Below are positions 22,615-33,978 of a stretch of 64,000 nucleotides of DNA, in pieces. Location of the stretch: contig JASDDO010000001.1 in NCBI GenBank assembly GCA_030015575.1, forward strand, positions 519,679,772 through 519,743,771, in the 5' to 3' direction. The stretch's first letter is position 1, and each line of letters begins with the position of its first letter. The translations under genes were made by a program, and so were the position numbers. The DNA comes from Agapanthus africanus (Eukaryota; Streptophyta; Magnoliopsida; Asparagales; Amaryllidaceae). The notes beneath the pieces are model-generated. The model was not told the DNA's origin, made no database searches, and was given only the letters and a program-made list of their open reading frames with translations.

Positions 22615-25600
22615 CTAAGGCCAGCTGTTGTAGTATCCCATACCTAGCATCTCGAATAATCTCTCAAACTGTATCTGGGGAATGGCCTTCGTGAGTGGAT
22701 CCGCAGTGTTGTCCTTCGTATCTACTCTCCTGACCTCGATATCCCGGCGATGAACTATCTCCCTGATCAGGTGATACCGCCTCAGAATATGCCTGTACTT
22801 CTGATGGGACCTGGGTTCCTTGGCCAAAGCCACAGCTCCATTGTTATCACAATACAAAGGTATTGGATGCTCAATGGATGGAACAACACCAAGTTCACTA
22901 ATGAACTTCTTTATCCAGACAGCCTCTTTGGCAGCATCGTTGGCAGCGATGTATTCAGCCTCCATCGTCGAGCCTGCAACGGTATCCTGTTTGGAACTCT
23001 TCCAACATACCGCCCCTCCATTGAGGGTAAAGACAAATCCCGAGTGCGACTTAGAGTCGTCCTTATCACTTTGAAAGCTGGAATCGGTAAAGGACTCCAC
23101 CTGGAGTTCTCCGTTACCATACACCAAGAATATCTCCTTAGTCCTTCGTAAGTACTTGAGAATGTTCTTCATAGCTGTCCAGTGACTCTCTCCAGGATCT
23201 GCTTGATACCGACTCACTACACTTAGTGAGTATGCTACACCGGGTCTTGTACATAGCATCGCATACATGATAGAGCCTACTGCCGAAGCATAGGGTATCC
23301 CTTGCATGCGAGCTCTCTCCAAATCAGTCTTGGGAGACATCTCTTTGGAGAGAGTGAGTCCAGAGATCGTGGGTTGGTTCCCACGCTTGGATTCTTCCAT
23401 ACTAAACCTCTTTAGTATGGTGTCAATGTATCTGGATTGGGACGATCCCAGTATCCGTTTAGATCTATCTCTATAGATCATAATTCCCAATATGCAGGAG
23501 GTATCACCTAGATCTTTCATTGAGAATCTTTGTGATAAGAAGAGCTTGACTAACTGCAGCATAGGAACATCATTTCCTATCAAGAGTATGTCATCGACGT
23601 ACAATACGAGAAATACAACCTTACTCTCTGCAACCTTTTTTATATATACAAGGTTCATCTACATTTATGATGAAGTCAAACTCTTTGACTACAACATCAA
23701 AGCAGATATTCCAACTCCGCGATGCTTGCTTTAACCCATAAATGGATTTAAGCAGTTTGCACACTTTTCCGCTGCTCCCACCATCTACGAAGCCCTCTGG
23801 CTAAGTCATGTACACTCACTCTTCTAAATCACCGTTTAGAAAGGCGGTCTTAACATCCAAATTTCGTAGTCATGGTATGCAGCAATGACAAGTAAGATCC
23901 GGATGGACTTAAGCATAGCCACTGGAGAAAAGGTTTCGTCATAATCCACACCTGGTCGTTGACGAAAACCCTTTGCAATAAGTCTAGCTTTGAAAGTCTC
24001 AATTTTTCCATCTACACCAATTTTCTCTTTAAAGATCCACTTGCTTCCAATGGGTTTTACCCCTTCAGGAGCATTTTCCAAAGTCCATACTTTGTTGGTG
24101 TACATGGATTCCATCTCAGATCGCATTGCATCCAGCCATTTCACAGAGTCACCACTCGTGATGGCCTGCTCGAAACTAGTCGGGTCATCATCTTCCATGA
24201 TACAATTCTCGCTCCCACCATCAATGAGAAAACCATAGTATCTCTCAGGTGGGTAAGAAACCCTACTAGATCGGCGGAGAGGCTGGGATTCGTCGGGAAC
24301 TACTGAATCCTCTGGTTCCAATAAATTATCAGTTGTAGTTTGTGGTGCTGGAACCTCTTCCAGCTCTACCTCTTTGCCACTAATTTCTTTTGCAAGAAAT
24401 TCCTTTTCTAAAAAGGTGGCATATTGAGAAACAAACACTTTTTATTCCTCAGCGTGGTAGAAAATATATCCTTGAGAATTCTTTGGATATCCCACAAACT
24501 TGCAAAGAACTGATCGTGCCTCTAGTTTGTCCGGATTTTGCCTTTTTACATAGGCCGGACAACCCCATATCTTAAATCTTTTAAAATATGGTCTCATTCC
24601 CCTCCATATCTCATATGGGGTTGTAGGCACTGATTTAGATGGAACTTGATTTAATAGGTATGCCGCTGTTTCAAGCGCATAACCCCAAAAGGAAATAGGT
24701 AACTCAGTGGTGCTCATCATAGAGCGCACTATATCTAATAGGGTTTCCGATACACCGTTGTGCTGTGGTGTATAAGGAGGAGTAAGCTGAGAGAGAATCC
24801 CATTCTCTTTTAGATAATCCAGAAAATCATTGCTCAAGTATTCTCCTCCTCGATCAGATCGAAGGATTTTAATAATTTTGCCCGTTTGGTTCTTTACTTC
24901 GTGCTTATATTCTCTGAATTTCTCAAAAGTTTCAGACTTGTGTTTCATCAGGAACACATGTCCGTATCTTGAGAGATCGTCAGTGAATGTAATGAAGTAG
25001 GAAGAACCGTTCCTGGCGTGTGTAGACATGGGTCCGCATACATCACTATGTACCAGTCCTAAGAGTTCCGTAACTCTTACTCCGTGTCCACTAAACGGAG
25101 TTTTGGTCATTTTACCTTTGAGACATGAATGGCAAGTATCATAAGATGATAATTCGAATGGATTCAAATATCCATTCTTATGTAACTTAGCTAGCCGTGT
25201 CGCATTGATATGACCAAGTCTACAATACCACAAGAAGGATTCGTTCATTTCTGAACTTTTCCTCTTATGTGTGTTTTGTATATTAAGAACTGTATTTTGA
25301 TTGAGAATGAATATGCCATTAAGTAACGAACCCGATCCAATCAACTTTTGATCTAGGAATATGTTCATAACATTATCCTGTACTACAAAATTATATCCTT
25401 CTTTACTTAATAAAGAAACTGATATAATGTTGCACATCATGTTCGGTATATAATAGCACTCATTCAGAATCATTGTATTACTACTTGGTAATACAAGGTG
25501 ATATTCGCCAACTGCTTTGGCTACAATACTTGCATCATTCCCTACTTGTACGGAATGATCACCCTTTCCCAGTTCTCTACCTTTACGTAGCCCACGTAAC

Positions 25601-25710
25601 AATTTACATATGTGGGATCCTGATCCAGTATCTAATGCCCAGGACGTAGGGTGAACTGAGAAACAGTTTTCAATAACTAACACATCCGAAGAAGATACAT
25701 CAGCATGCAT
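22615..25710 (-). pseudogene. pol: D copia pol: protease, integrase, RT, RNase H, broken
   Basis: 25710-24442 encodes protease (ALDTGSGSHIC), the pre-integrase zinc region and integrase (HSDVCGPM, FTDDLSRYG, RSDRGGEY, NGVSE). 24438-23836 continues in frame after a TAA into the RT N-terminus (WIFKEKIGVDGKIETFKARL). 23835-23659 needs two frame changes and has stops. 23658-22615 holds LYVDDIL, the RNase H region (SFTDSSFQSD, MEAEYIAA) and the pol end (DNTADPLTKAIP). The first zinc-binding His is Tyr (WYCRLGH), another C-to-T-type change, and a few residues after NGVSE seem deleted. It cannot make an active polyprotein. I do not assign a copia lineage. Confidence 0.88.
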
Positions 25711-26307
25711 GTTCTTTGTTTGGGCGGCATGAGAATCTAGATATTCTCATGTTTCCTGTTCAGTCTTATAACTCTTATAAGAAAGAACGGGACCAACGAT
25801 CCCCTGCTCAGTATAATAAGCGGGTTCAGTCAATACATCCATATTATTATCTTGATTAAGGCCTGACATGGTCGCTACCTGGAGAGAGAGAGAGAAGAAA
25901 ACACTTTAGCGTATGCTCTTGCAACATTAGATTGGTTATTATCTTATCTAATCAGGATGTCTCCCACTGTTTTTATCAAATCTTTCTTCAAACCCTAAAA
26001 GGTAAGATTAGCCAGGATTAATTACACCCTACAATTTCGTCAATCTTTCAGCCAGATCAGTGTCGGTACTTGAGGGAGGTTCCCCGTGCTTTCACACGGA
26101 CCTAATTATAATAAACCTCGTTTTCCCTGAGGCATAACCCCGTTAACACCTTTCTAGATACCTACTTGATCGGCTAATTGTCCTGTGTAAAACTCTCTCA
26201 GGAGTAACTCTTACTCACAGTAGGTATTGGGATCCAACTATCTCATAGGAGGTATGCAATCTCATTGCAAATTTCGACACTTGAAATTCCCAATAATGCT
26301 TTTGCCC

Positions 26308-26519
26308 CTAGCAACTCATGACCTTAACATGGTCAACAAATCATAAGCGCTAGCCAAGTTCAACCCGTCATTTCTCGATTGAATTAAACCCACTCGTACG
26401 ACCCTTAACATGGTCAATAAAGTCGTACGACTACCCTAATCCAATCACATCACATGTTTTAGCAGATTAGCACTAATTAGCTACCGCACACTACGCCTTA
26501 ACATGGTCAACAAACGTAG
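26308..26519 (-). other. Three stem-loops with different stems and one constant 19-nt loop
   Basis: The 19-nt loop ccttaacatggtcaacaaa (plus strand) occurs at 26322-26340, 26403-26421 (one change) and 26496-26514. Flanking stems differ but each is self-complementary: ctagc...atga / tcat...gctag, tcgtacgac / gtcgtacga, and ctacg / cgtag. Confidence 0.65.
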
Positions 26520-26654
26520 CACGAATACTAAGTAGTACTTATCTGAAATGACGGAGGGCTACGCAGGTTTTTCAAAAAACTATGAGCATAATGAACTTGA
26601 TGTCGTTGTAGAAACAAGTGATTTTGAAAAGGTGTGTTTTTTAGGCTTTTCTAG

Positions 26655-26903
26655 TTTCGCTAAAGAGGTCACTCCCGGTGAAGGGATCTCGGCTCTTTCC
26701 CCATCGAATAAGGTGCAGGATATATCATATATACCGCTGTGCAAAGCAAGAACTATAGAAACTGTCAAAAACTAAACCGCGAGTTTGTAGCATCTGCCAG
26801 TTTAGCTAAAGAGGTCACTCCCGGTGAAGTGATCTCGGCTCTTTCCTCATCGAATAAGGTGCGGGGTATATCATATATACCGCTATGCAAAGCAAAACTG
26901 TAG
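26655..26903. repeat. Duplicated ~105-bp block in the D leader
   Basis: gctaaagaggtcactcccgg and the following ~85 bases occur twice, about 148 bp apart, with a few substitutions. Each copy ends in an AT-rich dyad (atatcatatat). Confidence 0.75.
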
Positions 26904-28291
26904 CTACCCTTTTTATAAAGTTTTTGATTCTACAACATATTTTAGGTTTCTTTTCTTTTTATTAATCTCATTAATATATCCCATCAGCTTATGCTTCCTA
27001 AGCATCACAGTAGAAACGAAAGCAGTAATATTTATATATTAGCATATATATTGTATAAGCATTCGTCTCAGGCAGTAATATGATCTCATCACAGAACATT
27101 GCAGCAGAAGAACATATATGAAATATTGGATATACTAGGATATCCGTGTTTTTAATACTAGCCTGCATAAAACACAGATTCCACGGTCGCGATGAATAGC
27201 AAACCCACATCCCCAGACCCCTACGAGAGCGTCAAGCAACACTGCCAATTCTAGGGTTAAGAGACCCGGTCTCGACCCCTCGAGATGGCCTCCCACTGGA
27301 CCCTAGAACTCGGTTACTTGTGCTCCCCTCCTTGGGTCTACCTAATGCGGAAAAGTAAATAATATACACTGGTGACATCAACCTCATCCCGGAAGTGCCC
27401 TAATAAAAGAATATTACATACAAATGAATTTTACATGAATGAAAATAAAAACCCTCATCTCACATAAAACCCCCGGCTATTCAGAACACGACGATCCAAT
27501 ATAACATATCACAGCAACACATAATATCTCATATCATCAACGTAAGTAAGTATGCATACACCGATCGTCGTTGATGTATAGCAATGAAAACTGGCAATAC
27601 AACTATATACTACACTTACGGTCACAGAAAAGAAAGTGTAAAACTACAACATTTGGAATTCACAATCACTTTAGACATCGTAAATCCGAAATATCACATA
27701 CTTCGCATTTCATGCCTAACTATATGAATTCCACATATTGTATCACATTCCAGATAAATAGATAGTATTAAACTTTCCGATCGAATAATCAAATACCCAA
27801 GATTTCCTAAATAGCTCAACTCTTGAGCGGAGTTCAAAAAGTCCCAGAATATGTTACAGTACCAATGGTCCAGCCGTAGAAGGGTCAAGCCAACGCCTCA
27901 CATGTGGCAACGCTGTACTGCCCCAAACCCTAAGGTTTAGAGGCGGTTCAGACGGTCACATAATCGAGTTAAGCTTTGTGTTCTTCTAGAGGGTCCACCG
28001 CGTTATTTGCACGTTTTTCCGAAAAATTTAAACTCAAGAAAAATTCAACACTTGAAAGTTTTTCGTGCCGGGAAAAAGTGAGTTAATGATATCCGTTCGA
28101 ACATTTTAATACTTTCTAAATTATCTGGAAAACATAACGAAATTAAACTTTCCGATCGAATCAACAATTATAAAATAATCCCCAGAACACTCAACACTTA
28201 AGTAAGATTAAAAATACCCAGAATCTTGTACAAGTACCTACGGATGTACCTTGAAGACACGTGTCCAAAATGCCAAAGTTCGGCCTCGGAA

Positions 28292-28320
28292 CCGCCGCGG
28301 GAAGCAGGTTCCTGCCGCGG
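28292..28320 (-). other. GC-rich hairpin-forming block near the D primer site
   Basis: On the minus strand it reads ccgcggcaggaacctgctt followed by cccgcggcgg. The first 19 bases also occur at 44796-44814 inside LTR fragment S. Arms ccgcgg and gcagg/cctgc can pair. Confidence 0.6.
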
Positions 28321-28515
28321 TTATGCGGCGACTTCATGGTACTTTGGGCTCTGTTTCATGGTAATTCTTAGAATTCCCTGCTGATTTTTTTAAGTATTTT
28401 TAATGCAGAAAAAATCACATTTTTACAAAATTTCCAGAGAGGGGGTCATGTTCGATGTTTCGGGGTTCGATCGGAGTTTTAACTTCGTATATACGTCGCC
28501 TAATGCTTTAGCTAG

Positions 28516-28527
28516 GCTCTGATACCA
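28516..28527 (-). other. Primer binding site of D (initiator Met tRNA)
   Basis: On the minus strand tggtatcagagc stands one base after the 5' LTR end. It is the standard plant Met-tRNA primer site. Confidence 0.92.
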
Positions 28528-28528
28528 C

Positions 28529-30727
28529 TGTAGGGTTCCTAGGCACTCATACAAGGGTCTATAAAGCATCAACCATACCCGATTCAAAATTTAGATGTGC
28601 CGAACAACCCAAAGCCGAGATCTTTGCTAGATTATTAGGGTTTAACATGCAAGTAAATATCTTTACAACTAAGAGTGAGAGATTACAACCTTTGTAGTCC
28701 GCTCCTTCGCTTCATAAGCTCCGAGTAGAAGTCCCTTCGCCGCGATCCACGATCTCCCGGACTCAAGAGAGGCTCCACAACCCGAATGATTCATGCTAGC
28801 TTGTAGTCTTCTTTTTCTCCGATGATCTACCACGAAATTCCTTTAACTCAAGCTCTTTCTCACTAATAAGGTGAACACCCTAATCTAATTGGCTAGATTA
28901 GATGAGGATGATTAAGTAAGATTTATGCTCTCTTTTATTATCAAATTCTCACTCTAATTCATCACAAAATGAAAACCTAAAAAGCTTTTTCAAAGCTCAA
29001 GGAAGAAGAAGAAGAATATGAATGAATAATTCCTTTTGTGATGAATAATGAAATGGTTAATATGATTACAAATGTAACCATGGTCAAGGATGACAAGGCT
29101 AACTCATGTAGAGATTTAATCTAGGGTGAAGGGTTTGGGTTGGGTTAGAAATATCTAGAAAAATATCAAGCATAATATCTTTTGCTAGAAACAAAGTAAA
29201 ACCTTCTAGAAGCATCAAGAAAGAACTAACCCAAATTAAACCCTAACCTTATTTAATCTCCACTAAACATATTGCATTGGTAATCATATCATGTTACAAT
29301 ATTATATATCACATATATAATATATATTTGTAACAAAAGAAAATAATACAATTAACATATATCGCATATATATCAATGTATTATCCGGTGAGAACATGAA
29401 TCAATAAAGCGAGCCAATATTAGATAATGTAATGTAATATATCACATATATAATTATACATTAAATTATCGAATCAACACTTGATCCGACAATCCGACTA
29501 TATCGAATATAATCGACTAATATATCATGTACCGATTCATCGAATCAACACTTGATCCGATGACCCGGCTCATATCAAAATATCGCGAGAATATAATACG
29601 GTATCTCATATCGTATTATCCTCGGTCCTGCACATATCACATATGTGCTCCTATTCCATTTTGCTTGAGTCAAGAAACCTCTATGTAGGACTCTAAAGAA
29701 TCGTCAATACACCGGTAGCAGGTGATGATCATATCAAACACCCACAAGCTGCAAGCGGTCAGCTAAACGTAACAGCCACCCAGGTATTGAGCGATCAGAA
29801 GATCAACAAGCAAGCCTGTACATTCTCCTGTGAATCCAATCAGTAACACTCCCGTACAGTCCGGTCTCTTCGTCTGATATATTGCATATCTAGTCTAGGG
29901 GTGGTATACGTCAGACCCCAGTAACCGATAAGTCGTGTCGATATGAGGCTCATAACAGGTCGAGACACTACTGATAACACTTACCAGTAAATCTCTATAT
30001 CAGCCCTGGCCAGGGACTTCCAGTTATAGCCAATCGAACACATCACAACATCAACTCCCTATACTGGGAGAGACGAATCCCCTCCTATCGCTCATTGCCT
30101 CCATGTGATTCGGGACTGCACCCAAAAGCCACTGTTTTGCACGCCCTCTTGGACGTGGTAAGGTGGAAATCAAAGCACAGTGGGAATCACACAAGACTCT
30201 ATGACGATCTCGGGTCTACAGACTACCATGTACCAGTGTCACTGGAGAACTGCCATCTGACGTGAGGTATAAAACCATCTGGGAGTTCTCGGCAAGTTCG
30301 TCCAGTGTACCCAGTCTCCACTGAGCACCCGTACACCATCCTTGATGTCAAACACCGATGGATATGGGATCATCCATCGCCTATCATATGGGTCAAGATG
30401 CGTATACGCTAGTCTACTCTGGTGTATCGATGCCCTGTCTCGATACACCCTCGACTAGGAACAGTTATAGGATGTACTCATCGACTACCGTGGCCCACTA
30501 GTATGATCTCATCATAGTCCCAGTAGTCGAGTACAGATCCTAAGGGCTTTATCAACATGTGAGAGTAAGACAGTAAACTAATATAAGTCAACATGTTAAG
30601 ATAAAGGAAAACCAAATAGCATACTATCATGACGAGCAAGAAAGTCATCTCCATATACATCCAAGCATCCATTATAATATACATCATATGTACAACAATG
30701 GCCTCTAGGGTATATACATAACTAACA
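28529..30727 (-). repeat. D 5' LTR (right in the window)
   Basis: 2199 bp, TG...CA ends intact. It adjoins the primer site at 28516-28527 and is followed by the ttata duplication. Confidence 0.92.
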
Positions 30728-30732
30728 TTATA
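30728..30732. repeat. Target site duplication of D, right copy (ttata)
   Basis: Identical to 20400-20404. Confidence 0.8.
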
Positions 30733-31054
30733 TAGGCTTACGCATTTACATATAGCCCCTTGGGCTTTACAAAATGGCATTTTGCCCATCCCATGCCTCA
30801 TGTGCTCTTTTCTTTTGCACATGAGACATGGGTTTTACAAAAATTTGGCTTCATGCCCATTTTCTTACAACCATGCATAAAAAATTACATCAAAATTATT
30901 TATTACATGATTTTTTATTTCGGCGTGGGGGAAGCCGGCCGCAGGGCTCGACTTGGGCATGGGCCTACTTGCTTGGGATTGGGCCCGCTTACTTAGGGTT
31001 GACCTTGACCTTGACTTTGACTTGGTCAACCGGGTGCAAATTTTGACCCCAACA
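30733..31054 (+). repeat. F probable 3' LTR, second part
   Basis: Continues F after the D insertion and ends ttttgaccccaaca, a plausible LTR end. It contains a gggcat-rich dyad region (about 30770-30860) and alternating ttgac words (about 30998-31030). The 86-bp array begins a few bases later. Confidence 0.45.
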
Positions 31055-31071
31055 GCGAAGAGAAGTCTAAA

Positions 31072-31486
31072 GCCATCATCAAGAGGCCACCGAGCAGCTT
31101 CCTTACTCGGTCAATCCCTGGCGGGTAGTCCCCTACCCATCTACGCCAAAGATCGAAGCCCTCATCAAGAGGCCATCGAGCAGCTTCCCTGCTCGGTCAA
31201 TCCCTGGCAGGTAGTCCCCTACCCATCTACGCCAAGGATCGAAGCCCTCATCAAGAGAACACCGAGCAGCTTCCCTGCTCAGTCAATCCCTAGCGGGTAG
31301 TCCCCTAAGCCCTCATCAAGAGGCCATCGAGCAACTTCTGTGCTCGGTCAATCCCTGGCGGGTAGTCCCCTACCCATTTACGCCAAAGATCGACGTCCTC
31401 ATCAAGAGGCCACCGAGCAGCTTCCCTGCTCGGTCAATCCCTAACGGGTAGTCCCCTACCCATCTATGCCAAGGATCGAAGCCTTC
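31072..31486 (+). repeat. 86-bp tandem array, left part
   Basis: Units start near 31072, 31158, 31244, 31309 and 31395. Four are 86 bp and one is shortened to 65 bp. Each contains a dyad gagcag...ctgctc and the words gggtagtccccta and ctacgccaaggatcgaa. The array is cut by element B and resumes at 52452. It may be a satellite or the 3' repeat region of an older element. Confidence 0.85.
31482..31486. repeat. Target site duplication of B, left copy (ccttc)
   Basis: ccttc here against ccctc at 52452-52456. The intact array unit reads gaagccctcatc, so the left copy has one C-to-T change. Confidence 0.65.
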
Positions 31487-33826
31487 TGTTCCCTTATAAG
31501 AAAGGGGATGAGGGAAAGTTCAGCAATAACACAATTGCCAGGCTAAAAAGCCCCACGTGTTAAACACGTGAGGGCAATTCCCTATGTAGAATTAAATTCT
31601 ACTTAACAAGGAACCATTGGATCTAAGATCCAACGGTGATCATCTGGTAGAATAAAATTCTATTATAGGAAAATATTTTTCTAATCTTATTAAACTAACA
31701 AGATATTCAAATAAAACGAATAAAATTCTATGTTAAACTAATGAGATAGAATTAAATTCTATATTACGAAAATATATTTCTGATCTTGTTAAAACTAACA
31801 AGATATTCATAATCTTGTTAAACTAACACGAAATCTTCTCTGTTACACAGAGAACGTTTGGATTAAAAATCCAACGGTGAATAAAATTCACCGATTAATC
31901 TAAAAGATCATGGAATCAATCATTATCTCTCAATGAGGGATTTTCTTAACAAATTGAATTTTTTTTCTTCTCGTATAAACAGGAGCAGAAAGAGGAGGAA
32001 AAATGGAGGATAGACAGAAAGAGAATTCAATTCTCTAAAAAAGAGGAGACCCCCATAAGCTTTGAGAAAAAATAAAGAGAGAGAGATAACTGCAGAGAGA
32101 GAAAACTCCCCAGAGACTAAAAGAATATACAGTGATCAGAGAATTTAATTCTCAAAAGAAAAGCCTTGTTCCTTTGAAACACTAGATAAAAAAAACAAAA
32201 GACTGTTCTTTGCATTTCTAAGGGTTTAACCCTTCATCGAAGAACTTAGTTCTTTCTCTGGTTGAGGTCTGCAGAAGCAGATCTCCCAACAAGTTGAGAA
32301 TTTAATTCTCATCGAGAAGATTCTGTTATACAGATTCAAAACTTAGGGGAAAGAACTAAGTTCAAAGAATTTAATTCTTACAAAAGTATATAAGAATTTA
32401 ATTCCTTTAATAAAACTGGGGTTTAACCCTGTATAAGAATTTAATTCTTATAAAACAAGAGACTTGAAATTCTATAAAGTCAAATCCCAACATCATTGAT
32501 ATAAGATCAAGATCTTCATGCACATAGAGGAAAAGACTGATGATTCACACGCAAGCGTCTAAAGGGAAGAACAAGAAGTGCCTCCTAGGGCAGTCACGTG
32601 TTCCCATGGACCCCCAAGCATTTATACAGAAAAGGGAATAAACCCAAAGGCAGCGCTCACATTTTGAAAGTACTTCACGTGTTTGCACGTGAGCGTTAAT
32701 GAATTAAGTGCTTAGCACTTATAAAAGAAAAAGAAATAAAATCCAGAGAACAGTTCCCATTTCAGGCGCCTCACGTACTCACACGTGAGCCAAGTTCTTA
32801 GCACTTTTTTATATATAAGAGGGAATAAACCCAAGGAACGGCTCCCACTTTGGGGCGTCTCACGTGTTCCCACGTGAGCGCCTCCAAAGTCCAGTATTTA
32901 ACACTGATTCGGTGCTTAGCATTATGGGGTAACTATGGGACATCAACCTTAGTCCAAATTAGCCAAGTCTTCCGAGGCCAAGACCTCTTTGATCACCAAT
33001 CAACCGAGCCCCCCTATGCTCAGGTCTTCCCAAACCGATCTTAGTCCCAAATATGACTAATGATCTCCTAACAGATGGTATCTAAAAGGATGTACATCCC
33101 ATATCTCCCATCAATCTGGAAATTGGTTCAAGGGTACATCTCCCCGCACCTCTGATACATGTCATTGTAATTCTTCAACGCCTTCAGAGAGGTGGTGGGT
33201 CCCGACAACCAACAACTTTTTGGTGCACTCCCAAACCGATATGGACCGTAATGTCCTTAAACTAAAACAATAGAGCCCAAATGATCTTCTGTTGGATCTA
33301 AATGATCCTAAAACCTTGTTAAGTAAATCTTAATCTAAAATTGGACTAACGTATCCTTAACAAATTTTTAAGTTGATCTTAATCTGTTTGAGTTTAACGA
33401 TCCTTAAATCAAACCGAACCCAAATCTAAGAATATACAGATTTGGACTAATCCACGCCCTACGGGCAACAACATAAATTAGTCTCCGCATACAATCCACG
33501 GGCAGCCAAAAATAAAACAAACACACAAGACACGAAGTGAACTTCTGGAGCAGGAGAAAGTGGTTACCACGATGCGGTAACGTAATTAACTGCAAGGGCT
33601 TGCGCCTGCAAGGAAAAGCGTCCCCACAATCAAAAACCCCTCGCAAATAAGGAGGAATCTGACGAAGTCTGCTACAATGGCCGCATCCCTCCAGACCTCC
33701 GATACACGGTACCATAAATCAACTTGGCATCTTGGGAGAGGTGGACAGATAAATCCAAATAGCATCTGCCCCCAAATTCAGGCAAGACGACTCATCCCGG
33801 TTCGTCTCCGTTTTCGGCGGTAAACA
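31487..33826 (+). repeat. B 5' LTR
   Basis: Begins tgttcccttataag and ends ggcggtaaaca. TATA at 31974-31979. It carries one copy of the cacgtg palindrome unit (about 31543-31575) that is amplified in the 3' LTR. Many gaattaaattc and tttaaccc dyads. Conserved hairpins near 33555-33615. Confidence 0.9.
31974..31979 (+). promoter_or_regulatory. TATA box of B 5' LTR
   Basis: tataaa in ttctcgtataaacagg, matching tataaata at 50535-50542 in the 3' LTR. Confidence 0.6.
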
Positions 33827-33978
33827 GATTCCAGCACGCCCGGTGGGACCTTTTCCTCTTTCCACTCCACACTTTGTGTGTCGTGTTTGTAAGCAAATCG
33901 CGGTTTAATATGGTTGCCCCTGAATTCAAGGGACTAAGATTTGGTGTCTTAGTCCTATGCAGAAGAGAAGAGAAATCA
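33827..33978 (+). other. B leader, possible primer site
   Basis: After the LTR the sequence reads gattccagcacgcccggtgg. I do not recognise the tRNA. The gag ATG follows at 33979. Confidence 0.35.

Larger units (their letters stand above)
25743..28515 (-). other. D leader region with no gag
   Basis: The interval that should carry gag has no capsid or zinc-knuckle frame on the minus strand, only short unrelated ORFs. It holds three stem-loops with a common loop (26308-26519), a duplicated ~105-bp block (about 26655-26760 and 26803-26903) and a GC-rich hairpin-forming block (28292-28320). Gag has been deleted and replaced, or this family depends on a partner element for Gag. Confidence 0.6.
20405..30727 (-). 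mobile_element. D: Ty1/copia element, complete but gag-less, minus strand
   Basis: A 10.3-kb element with LTRs of 2196 and 2199 bp, a ttata target duplication, a Met-tRNA primer site beside the right (5') LTR and a polypurine tract beside the left (3') LTR. Protease-integrase-RT-RNase H order marks it as copia. Pol is broken by frameshifts and stops. The 2.8 kb between primer site and pol contains no recognisable gag. The left LTR has lost its terminal TG (tatagggt instead of tgtagggt), probably by one G-to-A change. Confidence 0.9.

Noticed and set aside
24390..24575. Plus-strand ORFs opposite the D pol
   Set aside because: Shadows of the minus-strand copia frame.
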